Made by a program: the position numbers and the translations under genes. Shown piece after piece: positions 25,732 through 32,577 of a DNA stretch of 64,000 nucleotides. This DNA comes from Fibrisoma montanum (lineage in GTDB: Bacteria > Bacteroidota > Bacteroidia > Cytophagales > Spirosomataceae). Location: contig NZ_QXED01000003.1 of NCBI RefSeq assembly GCF_003583365.1, positions 1 to 64,000 on the forward strand, written 5' to 3'. Under the pieces are notes generated by a model. That model saw only the letters and a program-made list of their open reading frames with translations. It ran no database searches and was not told the origin of the DNA. Numbering within the stretch: position 1 is the first letter of the stretch; the number at the start of each line of letters is the position of its first letter.

Positions 25732-26253
25732 CTAAACAGTTAACGTAAGCTCGTTCCAGACGTAGCGGCAGATCATCGCCTGACTTCCGTCTTCGTTCTG
25801 GTGCTGAACGGTTTCAACGTTCGTTCCGCCAAGTCGTTCGTAAGCCGACCTGGCGTTTTGATTGGCCTCGAATACCCACAGATACATCGTTTTGATCGTG
25901 GCTTTTTCCGCTACCAGCCGCCAGCAATCCTGCATCAGTAAACGGCCGATGCCCTGATTCCGGAAACGGGCCACTACGTGCAGGTTATCAAGCAGCGAAC
26001 CAAAAGTCGGGTCATTGTCCAGGTACAGGCACGCGAAACCGGCAACCGTTTCCTGCTCAACAGCCAGTGTTACGTACTGATTATCGGCTGGGGTGCTTAA
26101 CCGGCCATGCCAGAGCGCCGACCGGTTGCCGTCGAGGTCGCGGTCCAGAAACGCATCGCTGTAAATGCCCCGGTACGTGCGTCGCCAGTTGTCGGCATGA
26201 AGGGCGGCAATAGCTGAAGAATCAGTGATCTGGGCGGGTCTTAGCTTAATCAT
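25732..26253 (-). CDS. GNAT-family N-acetyltransferase
   Basis: This 173-residue protein has the GNAT fold. A central strand (VAGFACLYLD) is followed by the acetyl-CoA-binding RFRNQGIGRLLMQ loop (about 95-107) and a C-terminal NQNARSAYERLGG helix-turn that is common in the family. It transfers an acetyl group from acetyl-CoA to an unknown amine. It lies four bases upstream of the oxidoreductase and is probably co-transcribed with it. Confidence 0.87.
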   Translation of the reverse strand: MIKLRPAQITDSSAIAALHADNWRRTYRGIYSDAFLDRDLDGNRSALWHGRLSTPADNQYVTLAVEQETVAGFACLYLDNDPTFGSLLDNLHVVARFRNQGIGRLLMQDCWRLVAEKATIKTMYLWVFEANQNARSAYERLGGTNVETVQHQNEDGSQAMICRYVWNELTLTV

Positions 26254-26367
26254 AAACAGGAATGACTACGTAAACCGGTCGTTCGGCTGGCTGTAAAAAC
26301 CGTCTGATCGTTGCCGGGCGAAAGGTAAGCGTTTAATGGGTTTACCTCAAAGCCGCTCATACAACGC

Positions 26368-27291
26368 TCAATACCGTTCGTACCAGCCGAACTGCTGGTG
26401 GATTACGTTGTCTTTCTCATGCCGGATGTAGTCCAGGTATGCCTGCGCAACGGGCGAGAATTGCTTGTTTTTGAGCCAGACCAAGTTCCACATCGTGGCC
26501 ATCGGTAAACCCTCGACCGGAATGATCTGCAAATCGTGGTTGACCATCTCGTTGCGCAGACCGATCACCGGCATAATGGAATAACCCAGCCGGGCGATCA
26601 GGGCCTGCTTGACGGCCTCGTTGGAGGTCAGCTCCATCTTTTTGCGCACGGTGATCTGGTTGCGCTCGATGAACTGTTCCATCATGAATCGCGTACCGGA
26701 GCCGGCTTCGCGGTAGATCAACGGCAGGTCTTTCAGCAGCGAAGGCGTATGTATCTGGCCCGGCTCCTGCTGAAATTCCCGACCAACCAGATACAGCTTG
26801 TTCGGCATCAGCCCGACGTGGTTAATTTTCAGATTATCGGGGAGGATCGATACCAGTGCAAAGTCGACCTCGTTACTGTCCAGGCTTTCCAGTACCTTCT
26901 GGCGGTTGGTTACGTCCATCATGAGGTCAATGCCTTCGTGCTGCCCAATGAACCCCGACAGAAAATAGGGCATCACGTACTTGCCCGTCGACACTACCGA
27001 AATCTTCAGTTTACCGGTTAGAAGGCCTTTATGCGCCAGGGTCCGGTAGTTGATGGCATACACCTCGTTCAGAATTTTCTCGGCTGCTTCGGCTATCTCC
27101 CGGCCAAAATCGGTCAGGTGAATCCGACGGCTGATAACCTCTGTGAGCGGAATGTCGAACTGATCCTGGAAATTTTTCAGCTGAATTGATACCGCTGGCT
27201 GGGTCAGATATAACTCCTCGGCGGCCTTCGTGATGCTCTGCGTCTGCGCAATTTTATAGAACACCTGCAATTGGTGTAATGTGTAGTTCAT
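26368..27291 (-). CDS. LysR-family transcriptional regulator
   Basis: This 307-residue regulator has the N-terminal winged helix-turn-helix (about 1-60, with QSITKAAEELYLTQPAVSIQ) followed by a periplasmic-binding-protein-like effector domain (about 90-300). It is divergent from the isocitrate dehydrogenase gene with a 93-base gap containing an AT-rich dyad. This is the classical layout of a LysR regulator and its target. The effector domain is of the CbbR/CysB type in general form. Control of icd by a metabolite is inferred. Confidence 0.92.
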   Translation of the reverse strand: MNYTLHQLQVFYKIAQTQSITKAAEELYLTQPAVSIQLKNFQDQFDIPLTEVISRRIHLTDFGREIAEAAEKILNEVYAINYRTLAHKGLLTGKLKISVVSTGKYVMPYFLSGFIGQHEGIDLMMDVTNRQKVLESLDSNEVDFALVSILPDNLKINHVGLMPNKLYLVGREFQQEPGQIHTPSLLKDLPLIYREAGSGTRFMMEQFIERNQITVRKKMELTSNEAVKQALIARLGYSIMPVIGLRNEMVNHDLQIIPVEGLPMATMWNLVWLKNKQFSPVAQAYLDYIRHEKDNVIHQQFGWYERY

Positions 27292-27319
27292 AAAAAACGC
27301 TTATGTAATTCATCAAAAC

Positions 27320-27337
27320 TATAAATTTTTATTTATA
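27320..27337. promoter_or_regulatory. Candidate LysR operator between the regulator and icd
   Basis: TATAAAT and ATTTATA are separated by four T residues and form an AT-rich dyad with the T-N11-A geometry favoured by LysR proteins. It is 28 bases before the regulator start and 48 before the icd ATG, so one site could serve both directions. Confidence 0.4.
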
Positions 27338-27384
27338 AATCTACTTGCTGACTTTTGTCACGAACTAATAACCACCAACCAATC

Positions 27385-28821
27385 ATGACGAGAATCACCG
27401 TTGCAAAAGGCGATGGCATCGGCCCCGAAATTATGGATGCTACCCTGGAGATTATTCTGGCTGCGGGCGCTCAACTCGAGATCGACGAAATCGAAGTAGG
27501 CGAAAAAGTATACCTGGCCGGCAATACCTCGGGCATTTCCAAAGAATCGTGGAACAGCCTCCGGCGCAACAAAGTGTTTCTGAAAGCGCCCATCACCACA
27601 CCCCAGGGTGGGGGCTACAAAAGCCTGAACGTAACGACCCGTAAAATGCTCGGCCTGTACGCCAACGTGCGGCCGTGTACTAGTCTCCATCCGTTCGTGA
27701 AAACCAAGCACCCGGTTATGGACGTGGTGATCATCCGCGAAAACGAGGAGGATTTATACGCGGGCATCGAACATCAGCAAACCGACGAAGTTGTGCAGTG
27801 TCTGAAGCTGATCAGCCGGCCGGGTTGCGAGAAGATTGTCCGCTATGCGTTTGAATACGCCCGGCAGTACGGGCGCAAAAAGGTGACCTGCTTCACCAAA
27901 GACAATATCATGAAGCAGACCGACGGCATGTTCCACCAGGTGTTCGACGAAGTAGCGCAGGAATACCCGGAGATTGAAAACGAACACTGGATTGTCGACA
28001 TCGGCGCGGCTAAACTGGCCGATACGCCGGAGGCTTTCGACGTCATTGTGATGCCCAACCTCTACGGCGATGTGCTGTCGGACGTAGCGGCCCAGATCGC
28101 GGGATCGGTGGGGCTGGCCGGGTCGGCCAATATCGGCGAAGAGTGCGCCATGTTCGAAGCTATCCACGGATCGGCTCCGCGTCGCGCCGGGCAGAATCTG
28201 GCCAATCCGTCGGGCCTGCTGCAGGGGGCGATTATGATGCTGAATCACATCGGTCAGACTGACGTAGCCGAGCGCGTGCAGAATGCCTGGCTCAGAACCA
28301 TCGAAGACGGTATCCACACCTACGACATTTACAAGGAAGGGGTCAGCCGCCAGAAAGTGGGTACGAAGGAGTTTGCGCAGGCCGTTGTCGCCAACCTTGG
28401 TCAGCAGCCGCTGACGCTGAAGCCGGTTTCCTATGCCAAGGGAACTACGCTGAAACTGCCGAAATACCAGCGTAAACCCAGCGGCACCAAGGAACTGGTG
28501 GGCGTCGATGTGTTCGTACACTGGAAAGGCACCAACGCTGATGAGCTGGCGTCGCTGATGAATCCGGTCAATACGCCGGATCTGAAACTGAGCATGATCA
28601 CCAACCGGGGTATCAAGGTATGGCCCGAAGGATTTGAGGAGACGTTCTGCACCGACCACTGGCGCTGCCGGTTTCTGCCTGCCAACGGCCACCCGATCAA
28701 CAGCCGCCATATCGTCGACATTCTGTCGAAGGCCATCGACGAGCAGATCGATGCAATCAAAACGGAAAATCTGTACGCCTTCAACGGTAAACCCGCCTTC
28801 TCGATGGGGCAGGGGCAATAG
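27385..28821 (+). CDS. icd: NADP-dependent isocitrate dehydrogenase, long form
   Basis: This 478-residue enzyme starts at the ATG at 27385; the TTG ten codons upstream is unlikely. It oxidises isocitrate to 2-oxoglutarate in the citrate cycle. Isocitrate/isopropylmalate dehydrogenase motifs are present: KGDGIGPE near the N-terminus, the RENEEDLYAG loop, the metal-site NLYGDVLSDVAAQ segment and the FEAIHGSAP NADP-binding motif. The chain is about 100 residues longer than typical IDH and carries a C-terminal extra domain (about 375-478, GVDVFVHW to the end), as in Thermus- and Rickettsia-type enzymes. Divergent LysR regulator upstream. Confidence 0.93.
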   Translation: MTRITVAKGDGIGPEIMDATLEIILAAGAQLEIDEIEVGEKVYLAGNTSGISKESWNSLRRNKVFLKAPITTPQGGGYKSLNVTTRKMLGLYANVRPCTSLHPFVKTKHPVMDVVIIRENEEDLYAGIEHQQTDEVVQCLKLISRPGCEKIVRYAFEYARQYGRKKVTCFTKDNIMKQTDGMFHQVFDEVAQEYPEIENEHWIVDIGAAKLADTPEAFDVIVMPNLYGDVLSDVAAQIAGSVGLAGSANIGEECAMFEAIHGSAPRRAGQNLANPSGLLQGAIMMLNHIGQTDVAERVQNAWLRTIEDGIHTYDIYKEGVSRQKVGTKEFAQAVVANLGQQPLTLKPVSYAKGTTLKLPKYQRKPSGTKELVGVDVFVHWKGTNADELASLMNPVNTPDLKLSMITNRGIKVWPEGFEETFCTDHWRCRFLPANGHPINSRHIVDILSKAIDEQIDAIKTENLYAFNGKPAFSMGQGQ

Positions 28822-28858
28822 TCTTTACTGTTTGTACCTCACTTTATAGATGTTAAAT

Positions 28859-29008
28859 GGTTTGTGGTTTGTGGTTCGTAGTTTGTGGTTAACACTCAGA
28901 TTTAATTTAACTGCCTGATAATTAACGATATGTTTCATTGCCAGCAACCTTTGAACCACGAACGACAAACTACGAACCGCAAACCACAAACTACGAACCA
29001 CAAACCAT
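28859..29008. repeat. Second heptamer-repeat inverted cluster
   Basis: Four TTYGTRG units run from 28861 to 28888. Seven complementary units (for example CCACAAA, CTACGAA, CCGCAAA) run from 28956 to 29004. A 25-base stretch (28866-28890) is an exact reverse complement of 28982-29006. The unit is the same as in the palindrome at 468-570, but here the arms are unequal and about 90 bases apart. The right cluster ends 12 bases before the next start codon. Confidence 0.9.
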
Positions 29009-29019
29009 TCTTACTACGT

Positions 29020-29292
29020 ATGACTATTCAGCTGCTCAATGGTCAGTTCAGCGCCCAGGATGCGCTCGATTTGCTGACCCAGATGGTGTACGTGAAAATT
29101 CAGTTTCACGAAAACAAGATCAGCCAGTCCGACAACGAGGAGGATATCAAGATCCGCGAGAAACGGATTAAGGACCTGCAACGGGAATTATATGACGTGC
29201 GGCAGTACATTGAGCGAAATGGCCACGACGGAATTAGTTTGCATGCGGGCGTCTCGGTAACCGTACCCCGGGAGGCTGCCGTGTTGTTCTGA
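29020..29292 (+). CDS. Small hypothetical protein
   Basis: I start this 90-residue protein at the ATG at 29020. A longer frame from 28930 merely reads through the heptamer repeats, giving a low-complexity Thr/Asn/Lys string. The protein has a predicted helical N-terminus (SAQDALDLLTQMVYVKIQFHENK), a charged coiled-coil-like helix (about 40-65) and a short C-terminal strand. No family recognised. It is followed after eight bases by the zinc-ribbon gene, so the two are an operon. Confidence 0.7.
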   Translation: MTIQLLNGQFSAQDALDLLTQMVYVKIQFHENKISQSDNEEDIKIREKRIKDLQRELYDVRQYIERNGHDGISLHAGVSVTVPREAAVLF

Positions 29293-29300
29293 TCCACGGA

Positions 29301-30149
29301 ATGATGTCACACTGGTTCGCAGGTCGGCGGTTGGTGGTGGCGACCAAACATCAGAAAGAAAGGGTGATTGCTCCGCTGGTGGAATCCGCACTGGGCGTTC
29401 GGTGTCTGCTCCCCGACGATCTGGATACCGACCAGCTGGGTACGTTTTCCGGTGAGGTGGATCGAACGCTTGATCCGCTGGAAACAGCCCGTCAGAAAGG
29501 CCGGATGGCGATGGACCTGACGGGCTGCGACCTGGCTATCGCGAGTGAAGGGGCGTTCGGGCCGCATCCGCACCTGTTCTTTACGGCCGCCGATGATGAA
29601 GTGCTCCTGCTGATGGACCGGAAACATGACCTGGAGATATTCGTCCGGGTGATCAGTACGGAAACCAACTTCGCCGGGGCAGCGGTCGCCACGGAGGAGG
29701 AGCTGCTGCGGTTTGCGGCCATGACCCGGTTTCCGTCGCACGCGCTGATTCTGCGGAGTGGTGCCGGCCAGACAGCCGGTCTCCTGAAGGGCATTACGAC
29801 GTACCGCCAGTTGCTGCCCGCTTTTCACGCCCTGCAGGCCACGTTTGGGGCGGCCTATGTCGAAACGGATATGCGGGCGATGCACAACCCGATGCGGATG
29901 AAGGTGATTGAAGCCGCGGCACAAAAGCTGATTGCCCGGGTGCAGAGCCATTGCCCCCACTGCGACACGCCCGGTTTCGGCCGGACCGACGTTAAAACCG
30001 GATTGCCCTGCGGCCTGTGTGGCCTGCCGACGCGGTCGGTGCTGGCGGATGTATACCGTTGTCAGCGATGCGGCCATACCGAAGAGCGATCGTTTCCGCG
30101 CGGTCAGGCAGTGGAAGATCCCATGTACTGCGATTTCTGTAATCCATAA
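29301..30149 (+). CDS. DUF6671-like protein with two C-terminal zinc ribbons
   Basis: This 282-residue protein has an N-terminal alpha/beta domain (about 1-205) with conserved-looking segments VVATKHQKER, GCDLAIASEGAFGPHP and DMRAMHNPMRM. The C-terminal 60 residues hold four CxxC knuckles (HCPHC, CGLC, CQRC, CDFC), enough for two structural zinc sites. I recognise it as probably a DUF6671 protein. Its role is unknown; the zinc ribbons suggest nucleic-acid or protein binding. It lies between the 90-residue gene and the TerB-like gene, all on the same strand. Confidence 0.75.
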   Translation: MMSHWFAGRRLVVATKHQKERVIAPLVESALGVRCLLPDDLDTDQLGTFSGEVDRTLDPLETARQKGRMAMDLTGCDLAIASEGAFGPHPHLFFTAADDEVLLLMDRKHDLEIFVRVISTETNFAGAAVATEEELLRFAAMTRFPSHALILRSGAGQTAGLLKGITTYRQLLPAFHALQATFGAAYVETDMRAMHNPMRMKVIEAAAQKLIARVQSHCPHCDTPGFGRTDVKTGLPCGLCGLPTRSVLADVYRCQRCGHTEERSFPRGQAVEDPMYCDFCNP

Positions 30150-30197
30150 ACTCAGGCTTTTATCCGTATTCTTAGAACATAAACGTAACAGACTAGT

Positions 30198-30551
30198 ATG
30201 TACTCACCAGATGTATCACTGGGCATCGGCAGTGTCGTGTATGCCCTGACCAAGGCCGACGGTCGCCTGCAGCGGGAAGAAATGCAGACGGTCAAGGAGG
30301 TGTTTGTTGATGAACCCCACGGCGACCTGGCCCTCTATTCCTTTTTCCTGCGGGAAAACATCGGCGAATCGGTCGAGGACGCGTATAGCTTTGGCATGCG
30401 CCGGCTCATCGAGAAGCGGGCTGAACTCAGCGAACCCCTCAAGAAACGATTCGTTGACATCCTGATCCGTGTGGCGCGGGCGCACGATACCGTTTCCTGC
30501 GAAGAGCGGGAACTGATTCAGCGCTTTACGGACCAGATTCAGCGGCTCTGA
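30198..30551 (+). CDS. TerB-like helical protein
   Basis: This 117-residue, all-helical protein has the TerB pattern: an acidic motif after the first helix (TKADGRLQREE, about 18-28), a long central helix and a second acidic motif (RAHDTVSCEERELI) near the C-terminus. TerB-like domains bind calcium and occur in tellurite-resistance and other stress-response clusters, often with signalling partners. No other Ter genes are nearby. It converges on the emfourin-like gene with a 14-base gap. Confidence 0.78.
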   Translation: MYSPDVSLGIGSVVYALTKADGRLQREEMQTVKEVFVDEPHGDLALYSFFLRENIGESVEDAYSFGMRRLIEKRAELSEPLKKRFVDILIRVARAHDTVSCEERELIQRFTDQIQRL

Positions 30552-30565
30552 ACGGGCGTAACTCC

Positions 30566-30838
30566 TCAGGCGAGCCTGCCCATCAGGTCGTCGAGGATGG
30601 ATGCGTACCTGACCGGAAAGAATTGCGGTTTAAAATCGATAGCCTCCTCCCCAACGTGCAGCGTGTAGGTTTCGGGGGCTACATAAATGGTGGCGAACTC
30701 CCCGAAACTCGGCGACCCGTGCGCTTTGAGCTCGTCGAGGAGTTCGTCCCGTTCCGCCTGACTCAGGTCGACCGTCGTTTCGGAGCGGAGGGTTTGCCCG
30801 CCTTCTTTTTTCGTTAGGGTCAGCGTCGTTTGTGCCAT
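30566..30838 (-). CDS. Small emfourin-like protein, possible protease inhibitor
   Basis: This 90-residue protein has no signal peptide. Strands TTLTLTKKEGG and SETTVDLSQAE are followed by a helix (ERDELLDELKAH), further strands (TIYVAPETYTLHVGEEAI) and a C-terminal helix (YASILDDLMGRL). This order resembles emfourin, the small inhibitor found next to protealysin-type peptidases. Here the linked peptidase is of the S8 family, three genes upstream in the same operon, with only 17 bases between this gene and the ATP-grasp gene. The similarity is read by eye and is moderate. The alternative is a substrate or accessory protein of the ATP-grasp enzyme. Confidence 0.55.
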   Translation of the reverse strand: MAQTTLTLTKKEGGQTLRSETTVDLSQAERDELLDELKAHGSPSFGEFATIYVAPETYTLHVGEEAIDFKPQFFPVRYASILDDLMGRLA

Positions 30839-30855
30839 AATTGCAGTCGGTTAAT

Positions 30856-31818
30856 TTACAGGTGCCAGATACGCCGGTAGTACTGGTCGTGGCCGCTCAG
30901 GTATTCGGCGAGCCGGGCAGCAATCGGCTGACCGGTATGCGACTCGTAGTAGGAGTAAGCGGGACACGGATTAACCTCAAAACAACAAACGGCACCGTTT
31001 GGCTGTATCCGAAGATCAATTCCTGAAAAATCGAGCCCCAGCGCCTGCGATAGGTTCACGCAGTTGGCTGCTACGTCGGGGTCGAGGTCGTAGGGCGACA
31101 GGGTAGCTGCTTCGCCGGTTTGCTGGATTGCGTAGCGGTAGTCGGTAGCATGGGCCGTGATCCGGGTTGCGATGGTCAGCTCACCGATCACGTGCACCCG
31201 AACGTCGAACCCTTCAACCTGCTCCTGAAACTGTACGGGGCAGTGGCGGATCAGAGCCAGCTTTTCGGTATCCGCACCCGAATCCCACTGCTGCACGATC
31301 GACCGGACCCCACTGATCGATTTATAAATCACGCGGTTGTCGAACTGCCGGCAAAACTCGTGGGCCTGAGCCGGCTCGTTGGTAATCAGCGTGTCGGGCG
31401 TCCGGAACCCGTGCTGCCGGATAAACTGCGCCTGGTAGGGCTTGGCGTTGTTGGACGCCATCGCCGACATCCGGTTTACCACCCGGCTACCCGACCATTC
31501 TGTCCAGAGCGTCAGGTGCTGGATCAGCCGGCGGGCGTGAGCACGCAGCGGGTCATCGGGCGTCAGCTGCTGAAATTCGGGCAGCACTTCATCATCGACC
31601 AGCCGCAGATAAACGCCCGTCAGTTCGGGGAGCGGATACGTCTGCTCCCGGTACGTCAGGGTCCCGTCGAGATTCCCGGCCGAATCGAGGGTCAGGTGCA
31701 GGTTAGTTTGCGCAAACTGCCGCTGGCTGACCATTACATAGGGTTCGCCGAGCTGGTCGAGTTCATCCAGCAACCGCCGGATGGGCGGCTCGCTGGGAAT
31801 GCCCCAGATTAAAATCAT
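30856..31818 (-). CDS. RimK-like ATP-grasp ligase
   Basis: This 320-residue enzyme has the three-part ATP-grasp fold. The pre-ATP-grasp domain starts at the first strand (MILIWGIPS). ATP-binding residues include Lys166 in VIYKSISG and Glu202 in EQVEGFD. The metal ligands are Asp268 in SGIDLR and Glu281 and Asn283 in CFEVN. Such ligases join a carboxylate to an amine, hydroxyl or thiol through an acyl-phosphate, and members of this group modify peptide or protein side chains. The gene overlaps the end of the truncated paralogue by 56 bases. Substrate not known, but the operon partners point to a peptide or protein. Confidence 0.85.
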   Translation of the reverse strand: MILIWGIPSEPPIRRLLDELDQLGEPYVMVSQRQFAQTNLHLTLDSAGNLDGTLTYREQTYPLPELTGVYLRLVDDEVLPEFQQLTPDDPLRAHARRLIQHLTLWTEWSGSRVVNRMSAMASNNAKPYQAQFIRQHGFRTPDTLITNEPAQAHEFCRQFDNRVIYKSISGVRSIVQQWDSGADTEKLALIRHCPVQFQEQVEGFDVRVHVIGELTIATRITAHATDYRYAIQQTGEAATLSPYDLDPDVAANCVNLSQALGLDFSGIDLRIQPNGAVCCFEVNPCPAYSYYESHTGQPIAARLAEYLSGHDQYYRRIWHL

Positions 31819-32521
31819 GGCTTGTCAGGGTAAGGAAGTGGTGAACGAGTGCATCGCCGTAGTAGCTGAGGGCGGCAAAGGCCGTTGCCCCCATGAACAC
31901 AAAACCGTCGGGGCTTTGCATAAAGTGCAGTTCCAGCAACCGGGTGCCGCTGAGTTGCGCCAGTCGGCAGCAGGCGTCGGCGTCGATACCGGGCGGTACG
32001 GTACCCAATAGCTCACCCGACAAAACCAGCAGCCGGGCGTCGGGTGCCGTGAAGGCCTGCGTTTCGGGGGGCGGCCAGCCGGGTGCAATCGGCAGCCCGG
32101 CCCGTACGGCCAGCAACTGCCACTCGGCGGACGAAAGATGCCGGCCGCCCAGCGATACTGGCGTCGGTGGGTTAAACAAGCGGGCGGGATTGACTGCGTG
32201 CAGCAGGCTTAGAAACAGCGCGTTCAGTTCCTGCGCTACGTACTGATACTGCTTATCACTGACCGCTTTCCAGACAACCGGATCGAGGTAATACAGGCGA
32301 TTGATCACCACCGAAATTTCGTCTTTCAGGATGGTTCGGCCGTTTTGCAGCCGGATCAGAAACGTATCATCGTCGCCCACCAGCGTTTGGCGGATGCTGC
32401 GGGCATAGATCAGTTCGTCGGCGGTGGCGATCAGCAGGGGCTGGTCGGGAGCGGCCCGTTGCAGCTGCTCGTACAGCCAGGCCGCTTCTACGTCGTGCGG
32501 ATGGCAAAGAATCAGGATCAT
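31763..32521 (-). CDS. Degenerate ATP-grasp paralogue (pseudo-enzyme)
   Basis: This 252-residue protein aligns by eye with the adjacent ATP-grasp enzyme. Both start MILI and share the strand before a conserved N-R (VVINRLYYLD against VYLRLVDDE), the N-lobe helix (AGLPIAPGW against HGFRTPDTL) and the end of the fold (LAQL to ALSYYGD against LSQAL to AYSYYE). It lacks about 70 residues of the central ATP-binding part. At the metal site Asp268 corresponds to Glu197, and the Glu-x-Asn ligands are replaced by Gly and Thr (FMGAT). It should therefore not be catalytic, and probably binds the active partner as a regulatory or substrate-recognition subunit. It begins 56 bases after the S8 gene stop. 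Confidence 0.75.
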   Translation of the reverse strand: MILILCHPHDVEAAWLYEQLQRAAPDQPLLIATADELIYARSIRQTLVGDDDTFLIRLQNGRTILKDEISVVINRLYYLDPVVWKAVSDKQYQYVAQELNALFLSLLHAVNPARLFNPPTPVSLGGRHLSSAEWQLLAVRAGLPIAPGWPPPETQAFTAPDARLLVLSGELLGTVPPGIDADACCRLAQLSGTRLLELHFMQSPDGFVFMGATAFAALSYYGDALVHHFLTLTSHDFNLGHSQRAAHPAVAG

Positions 32522-32577
32522 ACCGAACTGGAGTTAGGCCGGAAACCAGATTTGGTTTCCGGCCGTGACCGGGTTGC

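Noticed and set aside
27754-28818. 354-codon minus-strand frame opposite isocitrate dehydrogenase
   Set aside because: The plus strand encodes a full IDH with all motifs, and the antisense product has biased composition and no motif.
28930-29019. N-terminal extension of the 90-residue gene
   Set aside because: It merely translates the heptamer repeats; the ATG at 29020 gives a sensible protein.
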